Source: Planctomycetota bacterium
GTDB lineage: Bacteria > Planctomycetota > Phycisphaerae > FEN-1346
Reading direction: 5' to 3'
DNA: 11,187 nt
NCBI GenBank assembly: GCA_026387055.1
Contig: JAPLML010000573.1
Span: forward strand, 1-11,187
The notes under the pieces were generated by a model that made no database searches, had not been told where the DNA came from, and saw only the letters and a list, made by a program, of their open reading frames with translations. The translations under genes were made by a program, and so were the position numbers. Below are positions 1-7,004 of the stretch, in pieces; position 1 is the first letter of the stretch, and every line of letters begins with the position of its first letter.

Positions 1-37
1 GTGCACGGCCACGCAACAGCGCGTGGCCGTGCCACCC
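1..37. repeat. Right half of dispersed palindromic element (copy A, cut by window edge)
   Basis: Bases 3-14 (GCACGGCCACGC) and 21-32 form a perfect 12-bp stem around a 6-nt loop, AACAGC. The stem is followed by CACCC at 33-37, exactly as at the right end of the full copies at 2695-2780 and 7901-7986. The left half would lie before the window. The arm sequence matches hairpin 1 of the full copies, while the loop resembles hairpin 2, so this copy looks like a hybrid or an older variant. It lies about 110 bp upstream of the SpoIID-like gene. Bases 38-147 hold only loosely repeated CAAACG/CTAAACG words and no promoter I can defend. Confidence 0.75.
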
Positions 38-147
38 GGCAATCTCGTGTCACGCTAAACACGTACCGGCGCCTAAACGATGGCGACGGCCAAACGTACG
101 GGCGACCGCCCAACGAGCATGATGTAACGCAGCAAGGAACCAGCGCG

Positions 148-1416
148 ATGGCGATCTTCGGGTCTCGCGGGATACTCCTGGCGGCGGGGCTGGCGATGGT
201 CGTTGCGAGCGGCTGCGCGTGCGAGGCGCCGCCGGCGCGGGTCCCGCGAGGCGTGCGTCCTCTGGCCGTCGTCGCCCCGAAGATGGGGCCGGAGGTCCCC
301 CGGATTCGCGTCAAGCTTGGTGAGGACGCCGCGTCCTTCGCCGCGGCGGTGGCAGGGCCGTGGCGCCTCACGAACGACGCGGGGCAGGTCGCGTCAGGCG
401 ACGCGCTCGACTGGACCGAGGTCACGGTGCAGGATGGGAAGGTGCTCTTCGGCTCGGCCGCGCCCGTGGCGGGACCGGTGGAACTCCGGAGCGACCGCGA
501 CGCCGGCGTCTGGATCCGCCAGACGGTCAACGGGACGGCGCGCGAGCGCGGGTACCGCGGCCTCCTCCGCCTCGCGCCCACGAGCACGGGCCTGCTGCGG
601 GCCATCAACGTCCTGCCGATGGAGGCGTACCTGGCGGGCGTCGTGGCCAACGAGCTCCTCAAGTCCTGGCACGTCGAGGCGTACAAGGCCCAGGCCGTGG
701 CCGCCCGGACCTTTGCCATCATCCAGAGGAATCAGAAGACGCGGTACGACTTCGACGTGTACGACTCCGTGCTCGACCAGGTGTACGGCGGCTGCGGGAC
801 CGAGACCCGCAAGTCCTGGGAGGCGGTCCAGGGCACGTGGGGCGTGGTCGCGACGTACCGCGGCCCGAGCGGCAACCCCGTTCTCCTGAAGACCTACTAC
901 AGCTCGACCTGCGGTGGGGAGACGGCTTCCGCCGCCAGCATGTTCGGCGGGCAGGCGCCCGCGCCGCTTGCCGGCGGCGTCCAGTGCACGTACTGCGGCA
1001 AGTCGCCCCGGTATACCTGGCCGCCCGTGACGCTCTCGAAGCAGGAGATCGGCGACGCCCTGCGCCGGTCGACCGTCAAGGATCTCGCCCGCCTGGGCCG
1101 CGTCCGCACCGTTGAGGTGGCCGAGCGGACCTCCGGCGGCCGGGCCGACCAGATCCGCATCACCGACGCCGCCGGCCAGGCCTTCATCCTCCGGGCCGGC
1201 TACTGGCGCACGCTGATGGGTCCCAGCCGGGTCCTGAGCACGTGGTTCGACATCGGGGACGCCGCCGACCGCATCATCCTGAAGAACGGCCGCGGGTGCG
1301 GCCACGGCGTCGGCCTCTGCCAGTGGGGCACGGAATACTGGGCCGAGCACGGGAAGACGGCCGAGGAGATCCTGAGGTACTATTACCCGGGGGTGGAGCT
1401 GGTGAAAGCCTACTAA
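148..1416 (+). CDS. SpoIID/LytB-domain lipoprotein, probable peptidoglycan lytic transglycosylase
   Basis: The protein has 422 residues. The ATG at 148 was chosen because AAGGA (134-138) sits 9 nt upstream and the next residues form a lipoprotein signal: a hydrophobic run to about residue 22, then VASGC with Cys23 as the likely lipidated residue. The open frame continues to the window edge, but the sequence before 148 is repeat and non-coding in character. The SpoIID core is clear: LPMEAYLAGVVANE with Glu159 at the place of the catalytic glutamate, AYKAQAVAARTFA, YSSTCGG (Cys255), and the C-terminal GCGHGVGLCQWG (His386) followed by ILRYYYPG. SpoIID enzymes cleave glycan strands lacking stem peptides. 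In B. subtilis this drives engulfment, but no sporulation gene is present here, so a role in envelope turnover is inferred. Cys255, Cys280, Cys283, Cys384 and Cys391 could form metal or disulfide sites. It is the first gene of the apparent plus-strand operon in view. Confidence 0.88.
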   Translation: MAIFGSRGILLAAGLAMVVASGCACEAPPARVPRGVRPLAVVAPKMGPEVPRIRVKLGEDAASFAAAVAGPWRLTNDAGQVASGDALDWTEVTVQDGKVLFGSAAPVAGPVELRSDRDAGVWIRQTVNGTARERGYRGLLRLAPTSTGLLRAINVLPMEAYLAGVVANELLKSWHVEAYKAQAVAARTFAIIQRNQKTRYDFDVYDSVLDQVYGGCGTETRKSWEAVQGTWGVVATYRGPSGNPVLLKTYYSSTCGGETASAASMFGGQAPAPLAGGVQCTYCGKSPRYTWPPVTLSKQEIGDALRRSTVKDLARLGRVRTVEVAERTSGGRADQIRITDAAGQAFILRAGYWRTLMGPSRVLSTWFDIGDAADRIILKNGRGCGHGVGLCQWGTEYWAEHGKTAEEILRYYYPGVELVKAY

Positions 1417-1422
1417 CAGACA

Positions 1423-1464
1423 AATGACTAATGTCTTTTCACCAGAGATTAGTCATTAGACATT
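1423..1464. repeat. Inverted heptamer array (AATGACT/AATGTCT) between the SpoIID-like gene and tgt
   Basis: Two heptamers on the plus strand, AATGACT (1423-1429) and AATGTCT (1430-1436), are followed by a 7-nt spacer (1437-1443). Three heptamers on the minus strand come next: AATCTCT (1444-1450), AATGACT (1451-1457) and AATGTCT (1458-1464). Everything is in one 7-nt register. The core arms AATGACTAAT and ATTAGTCATT (1423-1432 and 1448-1457) can form a 10-bp stem with a 15-nt loop. The segment is strikingly AT-rich in a GC-rich region. It has no T-run after the stem, so it is not a standard intrinsic terminator. An operator, an RNA-processing site or a selfish repeat are all possible. Confidence 0.7.
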
Positions 1465-1471
1465 TCCTCTC

Positions 1472-1478
1472 GGAGGTG
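1472..1478 (+). promoter_or_regulatory. Ribosome binding site that fixes the TTG start of tgt
   Basis: GGAGGTG, a near-complete Shine-Dalgarno sequence, ends 3 nt before the in-frame TTG at 1482; its GGAGG core ends 5 nt before it. The upstream in-frame ATG at 1431 lies inside the inverted heptamer repeat and has no purine-rich site in front, so the TTG is preferred. Confidence 0.7.
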
Positions 1479-1481
1479 AAT

Positions 1482-2606
1482 TTGCCCGACGCGTTTGCCT
1501 ACGAGATTCTGGCGGCGCCGCATGGCGACCACGGTCCGCGCTTCGGCCGGCTGACCACGCCTCACGGCGCCGTCGAGACTCCCGCGTTCATCCCCGTGGG
1601 AACGAAGGGCACGGTCAAGGGGGTCACGCCCCAGGCGCTCCGCGAGATCGGCGTCCAGATCGTTTTGGCGAACACGTATCACCTGGCCCTGCGGCCGGGG
1701 GCCGAGGTGGTCCGCGATCTGGGCGGCCTGCACGCCATGATGGGCTGGGACGGGCCGATCCTGACCGACAGCGGCGGCTTCCAGGTTTTCAGCCTCGCGG
1801 CGCTGCGGCAGGTGACCGACGAGGGCGTGACCTTCCGCAGCCACATCGACGGCGCGGAGATGATGCTGACGCCGGAGTCGGCCGTGGCCGTCCAGAACAC
1901 GCTCGGGGCGGACATTATCATGGCGCTCGACGTTTGCCCGCCGCACCCATGCCCGCGCGGGGAGGTCGAGGAGGCTGTCCGCCGCACGCTCGCCTGGGCC
2001 GAGCGCTGCCGCGCCGCCCACCGGCGGCCGGAGCAGTTGCTCTGGGGCATCACGCAGGGCGGGGTCGAGCGCGACCTGCGCGAGCGGTGCGCCAGGGAGC
2101 TCGTGGCGATGGATTTCCACGGCTACGCCATCGGCGGCACGAGCGTCGGCGAGGGGCACGCGCTGCTGCGCCAGGTCCTCGACTGGACGGTGCCGCTCTT
2201 GCCGTGGCGCCGGCCGAGATATGTGATGGGTGTCGGCGAAGTTCGAGACGTCGTGGCGGCGATGGCATTGGGTGTGGATCTGTTCGATTGCGTCCTTCCG
2301 ACCGGCAACGGCCGAAACGCCTGTGCCTTCACGGCCGACGGGATGGTCCGCCTGCGCAACGAGGCGTTCCGTTCGGACCGGCGGGCGATCGAGGAGGATT
2401 GCGACTGTCCCGCCTGTCGGAGTTTCAGCCGGGGGACGCTCCGGCACCTGTTCGCGTCGAAGGAGATGCTTGGTCCTATCCTGTTGAGCATTCACAACTT
2501 GCGCTTCTACATGCGGCTTTTTGAGCGGCTCCGCATGGCGATCCGCGACGGCCGTTTCGATGCCGAGGCGCAGGGATTACTTGACGCCTACTACCAAAAC
2601 GGCTAG
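1482..2606 (+). CDS. tgt: tRNA-guanine(34) transglycosylase (queuine tRNA-ribosyltransferase)
   Basis: Tgt exchanges guanine 34 of GUN-anticodon tRNAs (Asp, Asn, His, Tyr) for preQ1, a step of queuosine synthesis in the cytoplasm. From the TTG start it has 374 residues, close to the usual 370-380. Visible signatures are the N-terminal TPAFIPVGTKGTVKG, LTDSGGFQVFSL with the general acid/base Asp96, GGTSVGEG, YVMGVGEVRDVV, and GVDLFDCVLPT with nucleophile Asp269. The zinc site is Cys307, Cys309, Cys312 and His338 (CDCPAC ... SIHNLRFY). One oddity is the loop after the nucleophile, which reads PTGNGRNA where most bacterial enzymes have PTR-x-ARNG, so the arginine is replaced by Gly275. The order tgt, yajC, secD, secF is conserved in many bacteria and supports the call. 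Transcription probably continues from the SpoIID-like gene 65 bp upstream. Confidence 0.97.
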   Translation: MPDAFAYEILAAPHGDHGPRFGRLTTPHGAVETPAFIPVGTKGTVKGVTPQALREIGVQIVLANTYHLALRPGAEVVRDLGGLHAMMGWDGPILTDSGGFQVFSLAALRQVTDEGVTFRSHIDGAEMMLTPESAVAVQNTLGADIIMALDVCPPHPCPRGEVEEAVRRTLAWAERCRAAHRRPEQLLWGITQGGVERDLRERCARELVAMDFHGYAIGGTSVGEGHALLRQVLDWTVPLLPWRRPRYVMGVGEVRDVVAAMALGVDLFDCVLPTGNGRNACAFTADGMVRLRNEAFRSDRRAIEEDCDCPACRSFSRGTLRHLFASKEMLGPILLSIHNLRFYMRLFERLRMAIRDGRFDAEAQGLLDAYYQNG

Positions 2607-2694
2607 AAAGACGTGTCTTTAGCCTGCCACGCGGCGGGCGCGCGTCTGCAAACTGAGGTAATGCGTCAGTTTGTGGGGCGAGTGAACTCGCTCC
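2601..2694. repeat. Cluster of three hairpins after tgt
   Basis: Three inverted repeats follow one another. The first, 2601-2624, overlaps the tgt stop codon: GGCT and AAAGAC pair with GTCTTT and AGCC, leaving a 2-nt bulge and a very tight loop. The second is CAAACTGA (2649-2656) with TCAGTTTG (2666-2673), an 8-bp stem with a 9-nt loop. The third is GCGAGT (2678-2683) with ACTCGC (2686-2691), extendable outward through a G-T pair and two G-C pairs. None has a T-run after it. They abut the 86-bp element at 2695 and make nearly the whole tgt-yajC gap structured. Confidence 0.55.
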
Positions 2695-2780
2695 CGGGTG
2701 GCACGGCCACGCGCCGTTGCGTGGCCGTGCTCTGTGCGATGCCACGCACGGTCACCCAACGACGGGTGGCCGTGCCACCC
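2695..2780. repeat. 86-bp REPIN-like double-hairpin element (copy B)
   Basis: The ends are inverted: CGGGTGGCACGGCCAC (2695-2710) is matched perfectly by its complement at 2766-2781. Inside are two hairpins. Hairpin 1 has 12-bp perfect arms at 2701-2712 and 2719-2730 with loop GCCGTT. Hairpin 2 has 12-bp arms at 2746-2757 and 2764-2775 with loop AACGAC and one T-G wobble. A 15-bp spacer separates them. The first 37 bp are identical to those of the copy at 7901, and the total length and spacer length are also equal. Two inverted palindromes separated by a short spacer is the architecture of REPIN elements. No mobilising transposase is in the window. The element sits inside an otherwise conserved gene pair, tgt and yajC. 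Confidence 0.85.
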
Positions 2781-2816
2781 GTGCTGCTGGCGCCTTTCGC
2801 ACCAGGGATACGATCG

Positions 2817-2822
2817 AAAGGA
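2817..2822 (+). promoter_or_regulatory. Ribosome binding site for yajC
   Basis: AAAGGA lies 8 nt before the GTG at 2831. It directly overlaps the alternative in-frame ATG at 2822, which would leave no spacing. This favours the GTG start, but ATG cannot be excluded. Confidence 0.5.
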
Positions 2823-2830
2823 TGACGCCT

Positions 2831-3256
2831 GTGACCAGCTATACGCTTCTGGCGGAAGAGGCCGCACCGGCGCCGCTGACGGGAACCAAGACGGAGTCGG
2901 CCCCGGCCGATGGTGGCGACAAGGGAACCCAGACACCGCCCAGCCTGTTCAACTCGTTCCTCATCCCGATGCTGCTCATGCTGGCCGTCCTGTACTTCGT
3001 GCTCTGGCGTCCGCAGCGGAAGAAGCAGCAGGACGAGCGGAAGAAGCACCAGGAGATGCTGGTGAACCTGAAGAAGAACGACCACGTGCTCGTCAGCGGC
3101 GGCATCTACGGCGTGGTGGTGTCGGTCGGGCCGGAGAGCGTGACCGTCAAGATCGACGAGAAAAACGACGTGCGCATCCGCTTCGCGCGCGAGGCGGTCC
3201 TGAGGGTCATCGGCGACACCGAGGAGGGGGCGGGCGGCGATCAGGCGAAGGCGTGA
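2831..3256 (+). CDS. yajC: YajC, Sec translocon accessory subunit
   Basis: YajC is a small single-span inner-membrane protein that associates with SecDF and the SecYEG translocon. From the GTG start it has 141 residues; an ATG nine bases earlier would give 144. A polar, Ala/Pro/Thr-rich N-terminal stretch of about 38 residues precedes one membrane helix (about 42-59, NSFLIPMLLMLAVLYFVL). The family hallmark WRPQRKKQQDERKKHQ follows. Next is the conserved cytoplasmic domain with LKKNDHVLVSGGIYGVV and VTVKIDEKNDVRIRFAREAV. E. coli YajC is about 110 residues, so the N-terminal extension is somewhat long. The gene lies 68 bp before secDF, in the expected order. Confidence 0.94.
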   Translation: MTSYTLLAEEAAPAPLTGTKTESAPADGGDKGTQTPPSLFNSFLIPMLLMLAVLYFVLWRPQRKKQQDERKKHQEMLVNLKKNDHVLVSGGIYGVVVSVGPESVTVKIDEKNDVRIRFAREAVLRVIGDTEEGAGGDQAKA

Positions 3257-3258
3257 GC

Positions 3259-3272
3259 GCGGTGGCCACCGC
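3259..3272. repeat. Perfect 14-bp palindrome between yajC and secDF
   Basis: GCGGTGGCCACCGC is self-complementary and starts 3 bp after the yajC stop. It could be an operator or a chance palindrome in GC-rich DNA. The rest of the gap (3273-3324) is purine-rich and leads into the AGAGG ribosome binding site of secDF at 3315-3319. Confidence 0.3.
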
Positions 3273-3324
3273 CAGGCGCGCGGCAATGGCGTGAGAGCCG
3301 AAAACAGATAAAAAAGAGGCAGCA

Positions 3325-6300
3325 ATGAGTAAATGGGTGTACTGGGTGAGTCTGGCGTTCATCGCGGCGGTCCTTCTGCCGCCGGCCTGGACCCTGACCA
3401 TGGACCCCATGGTCCGGGGGGACCTCGGCGCCCTCTTCAAGAAGGGCATCGATTTGGAGGGCGGCACGAGCCTGATCTATCAGCTCCGCGCCCCGCAGGG
3501 CGGCAAGGCGCCCGATGCCTCCGAGGCCAAGCGGGTCATCCAACAGCGCATTGACCCGAATGGCACGCGGCAGTACGTCGTCCGCCCGATCGGCAAGGAC
3601 CGCCTGGAGATCGTCCTGCCGGGCCGGCCGACGCGCGTCCGGATCGACGCCGCGGCCGTCACGCGCGAGGCCCTGGAGGCCGCCCAGAAGGCGGCGCTCG
3701 CGCCGAACCAGAATGCGGCGGCCGCCACGGTCATCAAGGAGGGCCTCGACGCCTTCCTCAAGGGCACGCGCCTCGCGATCCGCATCAAGCCGTCGCTCTA
3801 CCTCGACGACGTCCAGGCCCGGATCCGCCAGGCCGCGCGCGAGCGCATGGCCAACGCGAACGTGCCGATGGCCGTCGTCGGCACGAAGCCCGAGGGCGAG
3901 CAGTGGGAGGAGGCGGACGTTTACCTCGCCCTTCCGCCGAGCGACTCCAAGGCCGTCGCCGAGTGGTCGGCCCTCATCTCGAACGCCCTCTCGACCCAGC
4001 AGGACGTGACGCGCGTCAAGCGCCTCGTCCAGCAGGCGGGATTCCTGGAATTCCGCATCGTGGCCGAGAAGGTCAAGGACCGCGAGAAGGCCGACTTCGA
4101 CCGCCTCATCCGCCTTAAGCTGGCCGGCCAGCCCCCCGACACGCCCGAGTTCAAGTGGTACCCGCTCAAGAAGGGGTGGCCATGGTACCGGGATGGCTCT
4201 CTGGATCGATGGGGCTTCGTCTACGTCGTGGACCAACAGACCCAGACGGTCGAGGCGCTGGTGAACGTCGGCGACGGCCAGAACGTCACCGGCCAGGACC
4301 TCACAAGCGCGTTCGCCTCTTCGCAGGAAGGCGACCCGATCGTCTCCTTCCAGCTCAAGCCGCAGGCCGGCGCCCGGTTCGCCACGCTCACCAAGCCCGA
4401 GGTGCGCAACCGCTTCCTTGCGATCATCCTGGACGGCGTTATCCAGTCGGCGCCCACACTGAAGGCCACGCTCTCAACGGGCGGCATCATCGAAGGCTAT
4501 CGCAACAACATCCGCGAGCGCGACGAGGTCGTGACGATCCTGCGGTCCGGGTCGCTGGCCGCCAGCCTCGGCGACCCCGTGCTCGAGCGGACCGTGGGGT
4601 CGGAACTCGGCGCCGACAACATCCACAAGGGCTTCATCGCCAGCCTCGTCGGCTTGCTGCTGGTCGTCGTGTTCATGGGCGTCTACTACCGCCTGACCGG
4701 CCTGGTGGCCGACCTGGCCATGATCCTCAACCTGGTGCTGACCGTCTGCATCATGTACGAGATCAAGGGCACGTGGACCCTGCCGGGCATCGCGGGCCTC
4801 CTGTTGTCGCTGGCGATGGCGGTGGACGCCAACGTCCTCATCAACGAGCGCCTGCGCGAAGAGAAGGGCAAGGAGGGCAGCCTCGCGTTCGCCCTCAAGA
4901 AGGCCTACGAGCGGGCGTTCACTACGATTCTCGACTCCAACCTCACCACCATCATCCCCGCCTTCGTCCTGCTCCTGCCCGGCCTCTCGACCGAGGAAGT
5001 CAAGGGCTTCGCCATCGTCATGATCATCGGCATCCTCATCAGCATGTTCACGGCCGTGGTGGTGACCCGCATGATCCTCGAGACCGGCCTGAAGTGGGGC
5101 TGGTTCAAGGACTTCAAGATGTTCCAGCTCTTCAAGACGCCGAACCTGGACTGGATGCGCTTCGCGCGGGTCGCGGTGGTCCTGTCGGTCGTGGCGGTGG
5201 TGGCGGGGGCGATCCTCTTTCTCTCGCGCGGCGAGGACAAGTACGACATCGAGTTCACCGGCGGCACGCAGGTTGAGCTGAAGCTCCGCCCGCCCGAAGG
5301 GGAGGGCCCCATCGCCATCGACCAGGTCCGCCGCATCGCCGACGGCGCCCTGGGCGGGGGCGTCACGGTCCAGGAACTCGAGTATGCCAAGGAGGTCGCC
5401 GAGAGCAAGACCTCGAGCTACCTCATCAGCGTCCCCGCGCTCGGGGAGTTCGCGAAGGGCGAGCGGGCGGTCAAGGAGGCCCTCGCGGGGGCCTTCGCCA
5501 GGTATCGCCCGGCCGGGCAGGGCGCGGCCATCCAGGCCTCCGCTGCCGAGATCACCGAGGCCGTGATCCGCGCGCATCTCGACACCGGCGGCGGCGCCAA
5601 GCCCGCGGCCGGCGCTCCGGCGCCCGCCGCGCTGGACGAGGCGGCATCCTACCGCTATATCCCCGAAGAGCAGCGGCAGTACCTGGGCAAGGTGCTCGTG
5701 ACGGCCGACGTATCGCCGCCGATGAGCGCCGGCGAGTTCCGCCGCCGCGTCGACGCCAACATCCGCGACCGCTACCCGTATCTGGCCGGCACCGTCCTCA
5801 AGGTGGACGGCCGGAAGACGGCGGGTGCGCCGGGCGAGTTCAGCGCCTTTGACGTCTGGGTCCGCCAGGATTTCGGCGCCAAGTATCTCGATACCCCGAT
5901 TCCGACCATCTGGGCCGACGTCGTCAAGACCGCGACCGGCGTCGAGGAGACGTTCGCCTCGACGACCTCCTTCGAGCCCACCATGGCCGGCGAGATGTGG
6001 CACAAGGCCGTCATCGCCATCGTCTTCTCGCTTCTGGCGATGGTCTTCTACATCTGGGTGCGCTTCGCCAAGCTGGCCTCGGGCCTGGCCGCCGTCATCG
6101 GGCTTGTCCACGACGTGTTCTTCACCCTGGGCTGCGTGACCCTGTCGGCCTACGCGGCGAGCCTCTGGTACGGGAACCCGCTCCTGCTGACGAACCTCAA
6201 GATCAACCTGACGATGATCGGCGCGTTCCTGACCCTCATCGGGTACTCGGTCAACGACACGATCGTGGTCTTCGACCGGATGCGCGAGAACCGCGGCAAG

Positions 6301-6951
6301 TACGGCGACCTGTCGATCAGCGTCGTCAACTCGAGCATCAACCAGACGCTGTCGCGGACGGTGCTGACGAGCTTCACGGTGTTCGTCGCCACGCTGGCCC
6401 TGTACTTCCTGGGCGGGGGGACCTCGTCGGTGCACGGCCTGGCGTTCGTCATGCTGATTGGCACGATCGTGGGCTGCTATTCCTCCGTCGTGATTTCCTC
6501 GCCGATCCTCGTGATGCGCGATTACCTGTACAAGGTCTACGTCTGGTCGTACCCGTTCGTCGGCATCGGCCTGCTGGCCTACTTCGGATTCGTCTGGCAG
6601 AAGCCCGGCCAGTTCTTCGGCAATTGGGTCGGTTGGGTCTGGGCTGCCCTCCAGGTCGCGTGGGTGGTGCTGGCCACGTGGGCCGCCTGGAGCGACGCCT
6701 GTGGCCGGCCTTGGCTTGTGGCCCAGAAGGCCCCCGGCCTGGTCCGCGGACTCACGGCCCTCAGTTTCATCGCGCCGGTTGGCGCGGCGGCCCTCTCGGT
6801 GGTCTCGGTGGTCTCGACCACGGCCGGGAACTGGGCGGGACCGGCGGCCCTCGGGTGCCTCATGACCTGTCCGGCCACCTACGCCCTGTACCGCATCAAC
6901 AAGCGAATGGAGAGCGAAAAAATAAACCCCGCCGGCGCCGCCAGCCGATAG
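3325..6951 (+). CDS. secDF: Fused protein translocase subunit SecDF
   Basis: SecDF uses proton flow to pull secreted proteins through the Sec channel. The 1208-residue protein starts at ATG 3325 with AGAGG 5 nt upstream. SecD half: helix 1 at about 5-25, GIDLEGGTS (Asp43 region), periplasmic P1 domain with GFLEFRIV and LVNVGDGQNVTG, LRSGSLAASL, then helices from about 435 with LSLAMAVDANVLINERLREE (Asp501). SecF half: helix at about 613-633, DIEFTGGTQ (641-648), LIGYSVNDTIVVFDRMREN (Asp978) and LSRTVLTS (Arg1011). Asp501, Asp978 and Arg1011 match the residues tied to proton transport in Thermus SecDF, so it should be active. Two parts are unusual. About 236 residues separate FTGG from the TSFEPTM motif, where SecF normally has roughly 70. 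Residues 1073-1208 form a C-terminal extension with about four more hydrophobic segments. Confidence 0.97.
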   Translation: MSKWVYWVSLAFIAAVLLPPAWTLTMDPMVRGDLGALFKKGIDLEGGTSLIYQLRAPQGGKAPDASEAKRVIQQRIDPNGTRQYVVRPIGKDRLEIVLPGRPTRVRIDAAAVTREALEAAQKAALAPNQNAAAATVIKEGLDAFLKGTRLAIRIKPSLYLDDVQARIRQAARERMANANVPMAVVGTKPEGEQWEEADVYLALPPSDSKAVAEWSALISNALSTQQDVTRVKRLVQQAGFLEFRIVAEKVKDREKADFDRLIRLKLAGQPPDTPEFKWYPLKKGWPWYRDGSLDRWGFVYVVDQQTQTVEALVNVGDGQNVTGQDLTSAFASSQEGDPIVSFQLKPQAGARFATLTKPEVRNRFLAIILDGVIQSAPTLKATLSTGGIIEGYRNNIRERDEVVTILRSGSLAASLGDPVLERTVGSELGADNIHKGFIASLVGLLLVVVFMGVYYRLTGLVADLAMILNLVLTVCIMYEIKGTWTLPGIAGLLLSLAMAVDANVLINERLREEKGKEGSLAFALKKAYERAFTTILDSNLTTIIPAFVLLLPGLSTEEVKGFAIVMIIGILISMFTAVVVTRMILETGLKWGWFKDFKMFQLFKTPNLDWMRFARVAVVLSVVAVVAGAILFLSRGEDKYDIEFTGGTQVELKLRPPEGEGPIAIDQVRRIADGALGGGVTVQELEYAKEVAESKTSSYLISVPALGEFAKGERAVKEALAGAFARYRPAGQGAAIQASAAEITEAVIRAHLDTGGGAKPAAGAPAPAALDEAASYRYIPEEQRQYLGKVLVTADVSPPMSAGEFRRRVDANIRDRYPYLAGTVLKVDGRKTAGAPGEFSAFDVWVRQDFGAKYLDTPIPTIWADVVKTATGVEETFASTTSFEPTMAGEMWHKAVIAIVFSLLAMVFYIWVRFAKLASGLAAVIGLVHDVFFTLGCVTLSAYAASLWYGNPLLLTNLKINLTMIGAFLTLIGYSVNDTIVVFDRMRENRGKYGDLSISVVNSSINQTLSRTVLTSFTVFVATLALYFLGGGTSSVHGLAFVMLIGTIVGCYSSVVISSPILVMRDYLYKVYVWSYPFVGIGLLAYFGFVWQKPGQFFGNWVGWVWAALQVAWVVLATWAAWSDACGRPWLVAQKAPGLVRGLTALSFIAPVGAAALSVVSVVSTTAGNWAGPAALGCLMTCPATYALYRINKRMESEKINPAGAASR

Positions 6952-7004
6952 TATCCGCGGGAGAAGGTGACCTTACCGGTTCCGCGAGATTGTCGAGGTG
7001 CACG

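Noticed and set aside
41..128. Loose direct repeats of CTAAACG/CAAACG with 17-20 bp steps
   Set aside because: The units differ in length and sequence, so they cannot be distinguished from chance.
1..147. N-terminal extension of the SpoIID-like gene from a GTG at position 1
   Set aside because: The sequence is a palindromic repeat followed by non-coding-like DNA, while a ribosome binding site and lipoprotein signal mark the ATG at 148.
148..1416. Evidence of sporulation from the SpoIID-like gene
   Set aside because: SpoIID/LytB domains are widespread in non-sporulating bacteria, and no other sporulation gene is present.
1431..1481. ATG at 1431 as the start of tgt
   Set aside because: It lies inside the inverted heptamer array and has no ribosome binding site. 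The added 17 residues do not resemble Tgt.
1417..1481. preQ1 riboswitch controlling tgt
   Set aside because: The only structure is the symmetric heptamer inverted repeat. The short pseudoknot and A-rich tail of preQ1 riboswitches are not seen.
4474..6435. Very long open frame on the minus strand opposite secDF
   Set aside because: It is rich in Arg, Asp, His and Gly and has no domain. Long antisense frames are expected opposite GC-rich coding DNA with G/C at third positions, and the plus strand is clearly secDF.
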